Below, in pieces: positions 25,694-34,473 of a stretch of 64,000 nt of DNA. The stretch spans positions 310,001 through 374,000 of the forward strand of contig NZ_JOAI01000005.1 in NCBI RefSeq assembly GCF_000717715.1, given 5' to 3'. The DNA is from Streptomyces sp. NRRL B-24484 (GTDB lineage: Bacteria; Actinomycetota; Actinomycetes; Streptomycetales; Streptomycetaceae). The notes below the pieces were generated by a model. That model did not search any database. It saw nothing but the letters and a program-made list of their open reading frames with translations, and was not told where the DNA came from. A program made the position numbers and the translations under genes. How positions within the stretch are numbered: position 1 is the first letter of the stretch; each line of letters begins with the position of its first letter.

Positions 25694-27598
25694 ATGTCCA
25701 CCACCACCGGGCCCGTTCCCGCCCTGCCTTCGCAGACCGTCCCGGCGGACGGCGGCACCGAGCCGGCCGGACCGCCCGGACCGGCCGGAGGGCCCGCCGC
25801 GGTCGAACGGCCCGCCGCTGCCGAACGGCCGGACGAGGGTGGGCACATGATCGTCTGCGGCCAGGACACCCTCGCCCTCCGGCTCGCCGTCGAACTCACC
25901 ACGCTCTACGGCCGACGGGTCACCGTCGTGGTGCGCTCCCTCCGGGAGGGCCAGAGCCCGCAGATCGCCGCGCTGGCCGAGGAACGGCGGCTGCCCGTCC
26001 GGGTGGTGGAGGCCGCCGAGCCGAGCACCGCGGTGCTCGCCGAGGCCGGCATCCGGGAGGCCGCGGCGCTGGCGCTGACCGGCTCCGACGACCAGGCCAA
26101 CGTGCAGGCCGCGCTGCGGGCCCGCCGGCTCAACCCCGGGGTCCGGCTGGTGCTGCGGGTCTACAACCGGCGGCTCGGCCGCCGGGTCGGCCAGCTGCTC
26201 GACCGGGCCGCCGCCGCCCGCACACCGAACGGCGGGCCCGCCCCCGAGGCCTCCACCACTGTGCTGTCCACCTCGGCGACCGCCGCCCCCGCCCTGGTCT
26301 CCGCCGCCGTCTCCGGCCACCCGGCCGTGGTGCACGTCGACGGCCGGCTGCTGCGGGCGGCCGAACTGCCGCCGGACACCCCGGCCGCCGGCACCGAGCT
26401 GGCCACCCTCGCCCTCCTCCCGAGCGGCCGGGGCCGCTCCCCCGTGCTGCTGCCCGGCCCCGGCGCCACGCCGCCGCCGGAGGGCCGGCGGCTCGTCCTG
26501 GAGCTGCTCGGGCACCCCGAGGAACGGCGGCCCCGCCGTCGCCTGCCCGGCCTGTCCGGACTGCCGGTCGCCGCGCTGTTCTCCCGGCGGCTGCGGCTCG
26601 CGCTCGGCTCGCTGACCGCCCTGCTCGCCCTGTTCGCCGGCCTCACCTCGGCCCTCACCGGCGAGAACCCGGTGCACACCGCCTACCTCGCGGTGCTGGA
26701 CGTGATCGCGATCGCCGACCCGGCCACCGCCGACACCCCGGCCCGCAAGGTGCTGCAGATCCTCACCGCGCTCAGCGGTCTGCTGCTGATGCCGCTGCTC
26801 ACCGCCCTCGCCCTGGAGGCGCTCGGCACCTTCCGGGCCGCCTCGGCGCTGCGCCGCCCGCCGCGCGGGATCTCCAACCACGTGGTGCTGCTCGGCCTCG
26901 GCCGGGTCGGCAGCCGGGTGCTGGACCGGCTGCGCGAGCTGGACCTGCCGGTGGTCTGCGTGGAGAGCGACCCGACGGCCCGCGGGGTGGCCCGGGCCCG
27001 CGCGTACGGGGTGCCGGTGGTGCTCGGCGACGCCACCCAGGAGGGGGTGCTGGAGGCCGCCCGGGTCGGCCGGGCCCGCGCGATGCTCGCGCTCACGAGC
27101 AACGACTCCACCAACCTGGAGGCGGCGCTGTCGGCCCGCGAGTGCAATCCCGAGGTGCGGGTGGTGATGGGCCTGTTCGACGACGACTTCGCCGCCGACG
27201 TGTACCGGGCGCTGCGCGACTCCTACCCGTCGGCGGAGACCCGCAGCCACAGCGTCTCGTTCCTGTCGGCGCCGGCGTTCGCCTCCGCGATGATGGGCCG
27301 GCAGGTGCTGGGCGCGTTCGCGGTCGGGCGGCAGGTGCTGCTGCTCGCCGCGGTGGACGTCGGCGGCCATCCGGAGCTCGCCGGCCGGACGGTCGCCGCG
27401 GCGCACTGCCCCGGGCACTGGCAGGTGCTCGCCCTGGACGTCGCCGAACCCGAGCGGCGCGCCCGGGACCTCGGCCTCGCCTACCGGGCCCGCCCCGAGC
27501 TGCGCTGGAACCCGCCCGCGGAGCACGAGCTCGACGCGGGCGACCTGGTGGTGGTCGCCGCCACCCGGGAGGGCCTGGGGCGGCTGCTGCGGCACTGA
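25694..27598 (+). CDS. TrkA-N/RCK NAD-binding ion-channel-like membrane protein
   Basis: A 634-residue protein. After a 50-residue Pro/Ala-rich tail it has a first RCK domain (HMIVCGQDTLALRLAVELTT, about residues 51-70; VQAALRARRLNPGVRLVLRV near 136). A membrane region follows at about 300-385, with two hydrophobic helices around GENPVHTAYLAVLDVIAIAD that could form a pore. The second RCK domain has VVLLGLGRVGSRVLDRLREL (about 396-415) and a C-terminal RCK-C-like lobe. It is a full-length paralogue of the truncated gene at position 1. RCK proteins regulate K+ or cation channels by NAD or nucleotide binding. Confidence 0.87.
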   Translation: MSTTTGPVPALPSQTVPADGGTEPAGPPGPAGGPAAVERPAAAERPDEGGHMIVCGQDTLALRLAVELTTLYGRRVTVVVRSLREGQSPQIAALAEERRLPVRVVEAAEPSTAVLAEAGIREAAALALTGSDDQANVQAALRARRLNPGVRLVLRVYNRRLGRRVGQLLDRAAAARTPNGGPAPEASTTVLSTSATAAPALVSAAVSGHPAVVHVDGRLLRAAELPPDTPAAGTELATLALLPSGRGRSPVLLPGPGATPPPEGRRLVLELLGHPEERRPRRRLPGLSGLPVAALFSRRLRLALGSLTALLALFAGLTSALTGENPVHTAYLAVLDVIAIADPATADTPARKVLQILTALSGLLLMPLLTALALEALGTFRAASALRRPPRGISNHVVLLGLGRVGSRVLDRLRELDLPVVCVESDPTARGVARARAYGVPVVLGDATQEGVLEAARVGRARAMLALTSNDSTNLEAALSARECNPEVRVVMGLFDDDFAADVYRALRDSYPSAETRSHSVSFLSAPAFASAMMGRQVLGAFAVGRQVLLLAAVDVGGHPELAGRTVAAAHCPGHWQVLALDVAEPERRARDLGLAYRARPELRWNPPAEHELDAGDLVVVAATREGLGRLLRH

Positions 27599-27617
27599 CC
27601 GGCCGCCGGGACGCCAC

Positions 27618-27659
27618 GGGCCCGGCCGCCCGGGGGTGACCCCGTGCGCGGCCGGGCCC
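27618..27659. terminator. bidirectional terminator hairpin
   Basis: A perfect 12-bp stem (27618-27629 with 27648-27659) and an 18-nt loop lie between the convergent TrkA-N and EF-hand genes. Confidence 0.7.
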
Positions 27660-27670
27660 GCGGCCGGGCG

Positions 27671-27880
27671 TCAGCCCTTCTGGATCGCCCAGAACTCGTC
27701 CCAGTTCAGCAGGCCGTCCTTGCTGGTGTCGGCCTTGGCGATGACCGCCTGGGCCATCGGCACGGTCACGTACGGGTCGCCCATCTCCGCCATGACCTTG
27801 GAGTACTCCTCCGGCGAGATGAACCCGTCCCCGTTGATGTCGAACCGGCTGAAATTCGCCTTGGCCTTGTCGATGTCCAT
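27671..27880 (-). CDS. small calmodulin-like EF-hand protein
   Basis: A 69-residue protein with two EF-hand Ca2+ loops: DINGDGFISPEE (about residues 14-25; acidic positions 1, 3, 5 and 12 all suitable) and DTSKDGLLNWDE (about 51-62). It lacks a signal peptide and so is cytoplasmic. Such calerythrin- or CabD-like proteins occur in streptomycetes as Ca2+ buffers or sensors. ATG 27880 has AAGGAG upstream. It is divergent from the DNA glycosylase gene. Confidence 0.9.
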   Translation of the reverse strand: MDIDKAKANFSRFDINGDGFISPEEYSKVMAEMGDPYVTVPMAQAVIAKADTSKDGLLNWDEFWAIQKG

Positions 27881-28011
27881 CTCGGCAGGTGCTCCTTCTG
27901 GGTGATGCGATGACGCCCGTACGATACCGGCGCCCGGTGGCCGCGAGGAGCCCCGCCACCCCTGCGGGCGATCCGATGGCCGCCCCGGCCGGGCCCGGCC
28001 AGACTGGGGAG

Positions 28012-28866
28012 GTGCCCGAACTACCGGAAGTGCAGGCGCTCGCCGAGCGGATGACCGAGGCCTGCGCGGGCCGCTCGCTGGCCCGCGTCGAGGTCCTGTC
28101 GGTGCAGGTGCTGAAGACCTTCGACCCGCCGCCGCAGGCGCTGCAGGACCGGCCGGTGGCCGGGGTCGGGCGGCACGGCAAGTTCCTCGACCTCGCCACC
28201 GACGGCGGCCCGCACCTGGTGCTGCACCTGGCCCGGGCCGGCTGGGTGCACCGGCGGGCGTCCTTCCCCGCGAAGCCGCCCGGCCGGCGCGGACCGCTGG
28301 CGCTGCGGCTGGTCCTCGACGACGGATCCGGCTTCGACGTCACCGAGCAGGGCACCGCCAAGCGGCTGGCCGCGTACGTGGTCGCCGACCCGGCCCAGGT
28401 GCCCGGCATCGCCCGGCTCGGCCCGGACGCGCTCGCCGTCGGCGAGGAGCAGCTGGCCGCGCTGGCCGCCGGCGCCAGGCAGCGGCTGAAGACCTTCCTC
28501 ACCGACCAGGCCGTGCTCGCCGGGGTCGGCAACGCCTACTCGGACGAGATCGCGCACCGGGCGAAGCTCTCGCCGTACGCGACGGCGGCCACGTTCAAGC
28601 CCGACCAGGTGACCGCCCTGCACGCCGCCCTGCACCAGGTGCTCGACGAGGCGCTGGAGCACGCCAGGGCGGTGCCCGCGGACGGCCTGAAGGCGGAGAA
28701 GAAGGCCGGGCTCGCCGTGCACGGCCGCGAGGGCGGGCGCTGCCCGGTCTGCGGGGACACCGTGCGGTCCGTCAACTTCGCCGACTCCTCGCTGCAGTAC
28801 TGCCCGACCTGCCAGACCGGCGGGCGGACGCTCGCCGACCGCAGACTCTCCCGGCTGCTCAAGTAG
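28012..28866 (+). CDS. Fpg/Nei-family DNA glycosylase/AP lyase
   Basis: A 284-residue base-excision repair enzyme. The chain must start at GTG 28012, giving (M)PELPEVQALAERM, because catalysis in this family needs the free N-terminal Pro after Met removal; Pro2 and Glu3 are both present. The H2TH domain (LTDQAVLAGVGNAYSDEI, about residues 160-178) and the C-terminal zinc finger (CPVC ... CPTC, about 243-266) are intact. An upstream in-frame ATG would block the catalytic Pro. The ribosome site GGGGAG directly abuts the GTG, which is unusually close. Confidence 0.92.
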   Translation: MPELPEVQALAERMTEACAGRSLARVEVLSVQVLKTFDPPPQALQDRPVAGVGRHGKFLDLATDGGPHLVLHLARAGWVHRRASFPAKPPGRRGPLALRLVLDDGSGFDVTEQGTAKRLAAYVVADPAQVPGIARLGPDALAVGEEQLAALAAGARQRLKTFLTDQAVLAGVGNAYSDEIAHRAKLSPYATAATFKPDQVTALHAALHQVLDEALEHARAVPADGLKAEKKAGLAVHGREGGRCPVCGDTVRSVNFADSSLQYCPTCQTGGRTLADRRLSRLLK

Positions 28867-28930
28867 TGTGCTTGAATCTGCTCACAAACAGCTCACTACG
28901 AGCATGTTCGAGCAGAGTGGGGGATCGACC

Positions 28931-29845
28931 GTGCTGCTGGTGGTCACACCGAACCCGGCCCTGGACGTCACGTACACCGTGCCGGCGCTGCGCCCGCACA
29001 CCACCCACCGGGTCGCCGCGGTCGCCGCCCAGGCCGGCGGCAAGGGCGTGAACACCGCCAGGGTGCTCACCGCGCTCGGCCACCGCGCGCTCTCCGTGCT
29101 GCCGCTCGGCGGCCCCACGGGCGCGGCCGTCGCCGCCGACCTCGGCGCCGCCGGGCTGCCCCACCGCGCCGTGCCGGTCGCCGGGGACACCCGCCGCACC
29201 GTCGCCGTCGCCGACCCGGCCGACGCCACCCTCTTCAACGAGCCCGGCCCGCGGATCACCCCCGCCGAATGGCGCCGGCTGGTCGCCGCGGTCGCCGCCG
29301 AACTCCCCGCCGCCCGGGTCCTGGTGCTCTCCGGCAGCCTGCCGCCGGGCAGCCCCGGCGACGGCTACCGCGAGCTCGTCGCCCTCGCCCGCGAGCACGG
29401 GGTGCCGACCGTGCTGGACGCCGACGGGCCCGCGCTCACCGCGGCGCTCCCGGCCGGGCCGACCGCCGTCAAGCCCAACGCCGCCGAACTGCTCGCCGCC
29501 ACCGGCCGCACCGACGTCCCCGCCGCCGCGGCCGATCTCCGCCGCCGCGGGGCCGGCGCGGTCGTCGCCTCGCTCGGCCCCGACGGGCTGTACGCGCTGA
29601 CCGCCGAGGGCGCCTGGCGGTGCGCCCCGCCCGAGGCCGTGACCGGCAACCCCACCGGCGCCGGCGACGCCGTGGTCGCCGCACTCGCGGCCGGACTGCT
29701 CACCGGGGCGGGCTGGCCCGCCGTGCTCGCCGAGGCGGTCGCCCTCTCCACGGCCACCGTGCTCGCCCCGCGGGCCGGCCGCTTCGACCGGGCAGCGCAC
29801 CTGCGGCTGCGGGAGACCGTCACCGCCACGGCGGTGCCCGCCTGA
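28931..29845 (+). CDS. PfkB-family 1-phosphofructokinase/hexose kinase
   Basis: A 304-residue ribokinase-fold enzyme beginning VLLVVTPNPALDVTY, as 1-phosphofructokinases (FruK) do. It has the first PfkB signature GGKGVNTARVLTALG (about residues 37-51) and the second, NPTGAGDAVVAALAAG, with catalytic Asp about 245. Start at GTG 28931, behind GTGGGGGAT, fits the family length; upstream ATGs would add 9 to 21 residues. FruK phosphorylates fructose-1-phosphate, but tagatose-6-phosphate is possible. No PTS or fru gene is adjacent; it follows the glycosylase by 64 bp. Confidence 0.85.
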   Translation: MLLVVTPNPALDVTYTVPALRPHTTHRVAAVAAQAGGKGVNTARVLTALGHRALSVLPLGGPTGAAVAADLGAAGLPHRAVPVAGDTRRTVAVADPADATLFNEPGPRITPAEWRRLVAAVAAELPAARVLVLSGSLPPGSPGDGYRELVALAREHGVPTVLDADGPALTAALPAGPTAVKPNAAELLAATGRTDVPAAAADLRRRGAGAVVASLGPDGLYALTAEGAWRCAPPEAVTGNPTGAGDAVVAALAAGLLTGAGWPAVLAEAVALSTATVLAPRAGRFDRAAHLRLRETVTATAVPA

Positions 29846-29852
29846 CGGCCGG

Positions 29853-30848
29853 TCAGTGCGGGCTGGCCTCGCCCAGCCAGCCGAGGGCGGCGACCTGGAT
29901 GCCCGCCTGGAAGCGGCTGCGGGCGTCCATCCGCACCATCAGGTCGGCCATCATCCGGCGCACCGTGCGCAGCGAGACGCCGAGCCGCTGGCCGGCCCGT
30001 TCGTCGGTGAGCCCCTCGGCGAGCAGCCGCAGCAGCTCGCGCTCCTGCGCGGTGAGACCGTGCGGGTCCCGATGGACGCTCCCGCCGAGCGGCCGGGCCT
30101 GCTCCCAGACCTGCTCGAACAGGGCCCGCAGCGCCGCGATCACCCCCGGGCTGCGCAGCAGCACCGCGCCCTTCCGGGCGTCCTCCGGGTCGATCGGGAC
30201 GATCGCGGTGGCGTTGTCGACCAGGATCATCCGCAGCGGCAGCGTCGGCACCGTGCGGACGGCGCCGCCGAGTCCGTGCAGCCAGCGCGCGTACTGCACG
30301 GTGGCCGGGTCGTTGCGCACGCTGTCCTGGTAGACGGTGCGCATCCGGACGCCGCGCTGCAGGGTCTCCTGGTCGAGGACCCGGCTGGCCTCCATCACCT
30401 GCGGCGGCTGCGGCCCGCCCGGCGCGAACGACAGCACCTCGGCGGCGGCGTCGGAGGCGAGTTGGACGAGGCGGTCGCGTACCTCGTCGAGACTGCTGAT
30501 GAGCTCGATGCCGGGCTGGTTCGCCGGCGCGTGGACGCTGGCGTACTCGGCGATCAGGCCGGCCATCGCGGCCCTGCTCCGTTCGATCTCCTGCTGGCGG
30601 CGGGCGGCCTCGGCCTCCTGCCGGGCGAGTAAGGTCGCCAGGCCCAGCTCCGGATTGACGGCCCGCCAGCGGTCGTTGGCGCCGGTGGGTCTCGTCAGCG
30701 CGAGGTCGGCGAGCCGGTCGAGCGCGGCCCGCACCTCGGACTCGGCGCACTCCAGCCGCTCCGCGATGCCGCGGGTGTCGAGCTCCGGGTGCAGGAGCAT
30801 CGTTCTGTAGACGGCTTCACCGAACGGATCGAGGCCGATCGGCGCCAC
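29853..30848 (-). CDS. TrmB/LuxR-like helix-turn-helix regulator
   Basis: About 331 residues. The N-terminal winged helix (LHPELDTRGIAERLECAESE, near residues 15-34) and following coiled segment resemble TrmB-type sugar-responsive regulators. The C-terminus is a LuxR/GerE HTH (LTAQERELLRLLAEGLTDER ... LGVSLRTVRRMMADLMVRM, about 262-315). The start is uncertain: GTG 30848 is the first plausible codon, with TTG and CTG just upstream, and no strong ribosome site. It converges on the PfkB kinase with a 7-bp gap. There are 299 bp between its start and the next gene at 31148; beyond promoters I see nothing in them. Confidence 0.8.
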   Translation of the reverse strand: MAPIGLDPFGEAVYRTMLLHPELDTRGIAERLECAESEVRAALDRLADLALTRPTGANDRWRAVNPELGLATLLARQEAEAARRQQEIERSRAAMAGLIAEYASVHAPANQPGIELISSLDEVRDRLVQLASDAAAEVLSFAPGGPQPPQVMEASRVLDQETLQRGVRMRTVYQDSVRNDPATVQYARWLHGLGGAVRTVPTLPLRMILVDNATAIVPIDPEDARKGAVLLRSPGVIAALRALFEQVWEQARPLGGSVHRDPHGLTAQERELLRLLAEGLTDERAGQRLGVSLRTVRRMMADLMVRMDARSRFQAGIQVAALGWLGEASPH

Positions 30849-31147
30849 CCCGCTCAACAGCCCGCCACCAGAAGTGCGAACACCATCACACCCTCCCCCG
30901 AGCGGGTCGACCGGCGGATCCGACAGGGCGCGAGCATATCGCCACCGGCTCGAACACAGAACACTCTTGCGGGCAATCCCGACGGTCCGATGGATGAACT
31001 GTGAACGGACGCGGACCCCCGTCGCGCGTTCTCCACGGTAGCGCCGTCGCCACGGCCGCCGACCGGCGGTGGCATGTTGCTGCCATGCGGAGATCTGACA
31101 CCGGCCGCCGCCGCCAAAGGTGTTGTGCATCCGTCAGGCTGGAGGGC

Positions 31148-31471
31148 GTGTATGCGATCCGCGTCCACCTGGCGGCGCGGAGCGGCCGGCCGCTCCGCGC
31201 ACCGGTGGAAGCCGCCGTACGGGCCGGGCTGGAGCGCGGGCTCCGGGGCCCCGCCCGGCTGAGCCACGCGCGCATCCGGCAGTCCGCGGACTCCCTGGAC
31301 GCGGTGGTCTTCGTCGACGCCCGGTCGCTGCTGGAGGCCGAACACGGCCTGCGCGAGGCCTGCGGCGAACTCCTCGCCGAGGACGGCGAACTGAGCGGCT
31401 GGGAGCTGCGCTGCTGCGAGGCCGACCCGTGGATCGCGCTCGGCCTGCACGTCCTGCCCAGCCGTCCCTGA
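31148..31471 (+). CDS. conserved hypothetical small protein
   Basis: A 107-residue protein starting VYAIRVHLAARSG, with alternating strands and helices and two adjacent Cys (ELRCCEADPWIALGLHV) near the C-terminus. No signal peptide, membrane helix or known motif is visible. GTG 31148 has GGAGG close by; an in-frame ATG at 31085 would add an Arg-rich, unconserved-looking 21 residues. Codon bias supports it as a real gene. I do not recognise the family. Confidence 0.6.
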   Translation: MYAIRVHLAARSGRPLRAPVEAAVRAGLERGLRGPARLSHARIRQSADSLDAVVFVDARSLLEAEHGLREACGELLAEDGELSGWELRCCEADPWIALGLHVLPSRP

Positions 31472-31727
31472 CCGCCGTCCGCACCCGCCGCCCGGCGGCC
31501 CGGCGAGCTGGCCTCAGGGTGTCACGGCACTGTGGTGCCAGCTCCGGCTGCTGACACGGACCGGCCGGAGCGGCCACTCTCATGGTGTCGGCGGAACGAC
31601 GGACCGCGACCGGGACAGCAGCCCCCACCGGGGCCCGGCACGGACCACCCGTCACCCCGCCCCCGACACCACCGCACCCCGGAAGCAGCCCGGGGTGCAG
31701 CCGAACGCGAGAGGATCGGGCATCCCC

Positions 31728-31925
31728 ATGACGCAGAAGGTCCGTTTCATCACGATTGTCGCCCTGGGTCTCGGCGTGCTCACCGGTGTGGCCACCACCG
31801 CACAGACCGGCGGCACCGGCGCCGCGTACCGCGCCGACGGCGACACCACCCCTGCGCCCACCTCCACCGGCACCCCGCTCCCCCCGCTGCCCACCGGCCA
31901 CCAGGACACCTGGGGCTGGGGCTGA
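31728..31925 (+). CDS. small secreted peptide with Trp/Gly C-terminus
   Basis: A 65-residue protein: basic N-terminus, hydrophobic core VRFITIVALGLGVLTGV and a likely signal-peptidase site near ATTAQT. The mature part is short, Thr/Pro-rich and ends HQDTWGWG. GAGGAT lies upstream of ATG 31728. It lies 109 bp before the response-regulator gene and next to the RiPP cluster, so it might be an extracellular signal or just a small exported peptide. Function unknown. Confidence 0.65.
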   Translation: MTQKVRFITIVALGLGVLTGVATTAQTGGTGAAYRADGDTTPAPTSTGTPLPPLPTGHQDTWGWG

Positions 31926-32034
31926 GCCGAACCCCGGCACCGCCCGCGACCGCCCCGCACCGGCGCCGGCCCCCGCGACCCGGCAGGCCGGCCCCACCCG
32001 CAGACCGAGACGACGACGCCCACGAGGTAGCCGG

Positions 32035-32703
32035 ATGACCACCGTCCTGGAAAGCCCGCTCCACCCGGCGGCCCCCACCGCCCACGGCACCACCACCGCC
32101 GTCCGCGTCCTCCTCGCCGACGGACACCACCTGTTCCGCAGCGGGCTCGGCGCCCTGCTCGGCCGGGAGAGCGACCTCGCCGTGGTCGCCGAATCCCCCA
32201 CCGCCGAGGAGGCCGCCGCCGAGGCCGCCCGCACCAGGCCCGCCGTCGCCGTCCTCGACCCCGACCTGCCCGGCCCCGGCGGCCCCGCCACCGCCGCCCT
32301 CATCCGCGACCGGGCACCCGGCACCGCCCTGCTCCTGCTCACCGCGCAGGCCCGCACCGCCGACCTGCAGCGTGCGGTGGCCGACGGCGTCGCCGGGGTC
32401 CTCCTCAAGGACGTGCCGCCGGCCGCACTGATCGCCGCCGTCCGGGAACTCGCCCGCGGCGGACGGGTCTACGACCCCCGACTGGTCGTCGACGCCGTCC
32501 GCGGCGACGCCTCCCCGCTCACCCCCCGGGAGGTCACCGTCCTCGGCCACGTCGCCGGCGGCTCCACCATCCACGAGGTCGCCGCCGCCCTCTCCCTCTC
32601 CCCCGGCACCGTCCGCAACTACGTCTCCGCCGCCATCGCCAAGACCCGCGCCCGCAACCGCTGCGACGCCATCCGCATCGCCCGCGAACGCGGCTGGCTC
32701 TGA
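32035..32703 (+). CDS. NarL/LuxR-type response regulator (orphan)
   Basis: A 222-residue two-domain regulator. Receiver domain at residues about 22-140: acidic pair in LADGHHLFRSG, phospho-acceptor Asp in VAVLDPDLPG, Thr in LLLLTAQA and the conserved Lys in GVLLKDVP. C-terminal LuxR HTH at about 160-215 (LTPREVTVLGHVAGGSTIHE; SLSPGTVRNYVSAAIAKTRA). All phosphorylation residues are present, but no histidine kinase gene is nearby. It is the gene closest to the 3' end of the RiPP operon, on the opposite strand. Confidence 0.9.
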   Translation: MTTVLESPLHPAAPTAHGTTTAVRVLLADGHHLFRSGLGALLGRESDLAVVAESPTAEEAAAEAARTRPAVAVLDPDLPGPGGPATAALIRDRAPGTALLLLTAQARTADLQRAVADGVAGVLLKDVPPAALIAAVRELARGGRVYDPRLVVDAVRGDASPLTPREVTVLGHVAGGSTIHEVAAALSLSPGTVRNYVSAAIAKTRARNRCDAIRIARERGWL

Positions 32704-32716
32704 AGGGGATCGATTG

Positions 32717-32915
32717 AGGGGCGCGTGGGGGCGCCTCCCGGCCGAAGGCCGGGGGGAGAACTGCGCAACCCAGGCTGCGGGCCAACCACTTAGGGGCGCG
32801 GGGAACTGCGCGGTTCGGATGTGGTCCACCTCTCGACATCGCGTCGACCCGAAAATGGGCCGGCCCGACTCGGCAGGTGCACCTTCTCCGAATTGCGCAG
32901 CTCCCCGCGCCCCTG
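32717..32915. repeat. dispersed intergenic repeat, copy 3 (extended)
   Basis: Third and longest copy. It has the left hairpin (GCCTCCCGGCCGAAGGCCGG, then GGGGAGAACTGCGCAACCC), an extra internal arm (TAGGGGCGCGGGGAACTGCG, 32791-32810), and the right arm CGAATTGCGCAGCTCCCCGC ending at GCCCCTG. It separates the response regulator from the convergent end of the RiPP operon and may serve as its terminator. Confidence 0.75.
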
Positions 32916-32927
32916 CTCGGCTCGGCC

Positions 32928-34415
32928 CTATCCCCTTGCCTCGGCGACCATGTCGGCGAAGCCGTGGGCGGTGCGGGGGACGTCGGACGGGCGGCTGCCG
33001 ATGAGGAATTCGCCGACGGAGGACTCCGCCGTCCAGTCCAGGCCGAGGGCGCGGGCGGCCGCGTCGGTGTCCCCCGAGCCGAGCCCGCAGGGGGCCAGCC
33101 CCATCGCCGTCGCCACCAGGTACAGCGTCTGGTAGACCACGCCGACGTGCTTGAGCGTCAGCGCGTACGCGATCTGGCTGTACTTCCAGGAGAGCCGCCC
33201 GAACCGCGAGGTCACGGTGAGCAGGACCTGCGGGTCGACGCTGCAGCCGGTCGCCCGCCAGGCCGCCGTCATCAGCTCGCGGAAGGCGGTCTCGTCCCCC
33301 GGTCCGGAGAAGGGCCGCGGGCGGAGCCGGTGTGCGGCCGCGTCGTACCGGTAGACCCCGGGCACCAGCCCCTCGCAGCGGACGACCGAGAGGTAGACCT
33401 CCAGTTCGCCGGTGGCGCCGCCGGCCGGGTAGGGCCGGTCGACGATGTCGTAGCCGTGCGGGTCGGCCGGGTCGCCGGGGATCACCCGCCGGACCCGGGC
33501 CACCCGGTAGAGCAGTTCGCCGAGTTGGTCGAGGGTGACGGGCCGCTCGGCGTACGTGCGCACGGAGCGGCGGCCCTCCAGGACTTCGGAGAGGGCCGGG
33601 TCGCGGGCGAGCACTTCGTCCCAGTCGGGGACGGGCAGGTCGATGCCGGCGCCCTCCTCGCGCGGGCCGGTGCCGGGGATCGCCGGCAGCTGGGCGACCT
33701 CGGGGTGGGCGAAGACGCCGCCGCTCGGGTAGTCGTGCCGGCCCGGGCGGCTGCGGGCGTGGAAGAGCAGGTCGTGGAAGTCCCAGAGCGGGGGTTCGCC
33801 CTGGGCGGTGTCGTCGAGGAAGCCCGCGCCGGCGAGCAGTCCGGCGAGCGAGCGTCCGGCGGCCGGGGCGAGCCCGGCCAGCAGGGCCGCTTCGTCGACC
33901 GAGCGGGAGGCGGTGACCGCCGCGACGAAGGCGCCCGCGGCGGGCCGGTGCAGGGTGAGCCGGAAGGGTGCCGTCGGGGATTCGAGGACGCAGGCCCCGG
34001 CGTGCTCCTCGGGCAGCCGTCGCAGGTAGGCGAAGCGGGAGAGCACGGCGGTGTCGGCGGACCGGCCGAGGCCGGGCAGCCCGGCCGAGCGGGCGATCGG
34101 GACGGCGGTGGCCAGCGGCACGCCGAGCGGGTCGGCGAGGGTGGTGGTGACCAGGTACGGGAAGCGCCGCAGCAGGTGCAGCAGCCTGCCGCCGGCGGGG
34201 AGTTCGTCGAGGTCGATCTCGGTGCGGGTGAGTTCGGCGAGCCGGTCGACGGTGTCGGCGCCGAGGGCGTGGACCCGCTGGCGGCCCCAGGGGTGGCTGA
34301 GTTCGAGGTCGTCGCCCTGGGCGGTGACGACGACCTCCGGGCGCAGCCGCAGCAGGGTGCGCAGCGGGCCGCCGCCGGCCGCGAGGTCGGGCGGGAGCTG
34401 TTCGGTCACGGTCAT
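32928..34415 (-). CDS. SagB-type azoline dehydrogenase (RiPP biosynthesis)
   Basis: This 495-residue protein has an N-terminal about 270-residue region with winged-helix-like segments and a C-terminal nitroreductase-fold domain at about 278-495 (GRRSVRTYAERPVTLDQLGE; WKYSQIAYALTLKHVGVVYQ; MGLAPCGLGSGD). This is the SagB form: an FMN enzyme that oxidises azolines made by a YcaO cyclodehydratase to aromatic thiazoles or oxazoles. ATG 34415 sits behind GGAGGAGGT. It is the last gene of the RiPP operon, after the YcaO gene with 58 bp between. Confidence 0.88.
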   Translation of the reverse strand: MTVTEQLPPDLAAGGGPLRTLLRLRPEVVVTAQGDDLELSHPWGRQRVHALGADTVDRLAELTRTEIDLDELPAGGRLLHLLRRFPYLVTTTLADPLGVPLATAVPIARSAGLPGLGRSADTAVLSRFAYLRRLPEEHAGACVLESPTAPFRLTLHRPAAGAFVAAVTASRSVDEAALLAGLAPAAGRSLAGLLAGAGFLDDTAQGEPPLWDFHDLLFHARSRPGRHDYPSGGVFAHPEVAQLPAIPGTGPREEGAGIDLPVPDWDEVLARDPALSEVLEGRRSVRTYAERPVTLDQLGELLYRVARVRRVIPGDPADPHGYDIVDRPYPAGGATGELEVYLSVVRCEGLVPGVYRYDAAAHRLRPRPFSGPGDETAFRELMTAAWRATGCSVDPQVLLTVTSRFGRLSWKYSQIAYALTLKHVGVVYQTLYLVATAMGLAPCGLGSGDTDAAARALGLDWTAESSVGEFLIGSRPSDVPRTAHGFADMVAEARG

Positions 34416-34473
34416 GCGGAGTACCTCCTCCGGGAGGGGCGGGCCGCCGAGCAGCACGGCGGCCCGCACGTCG

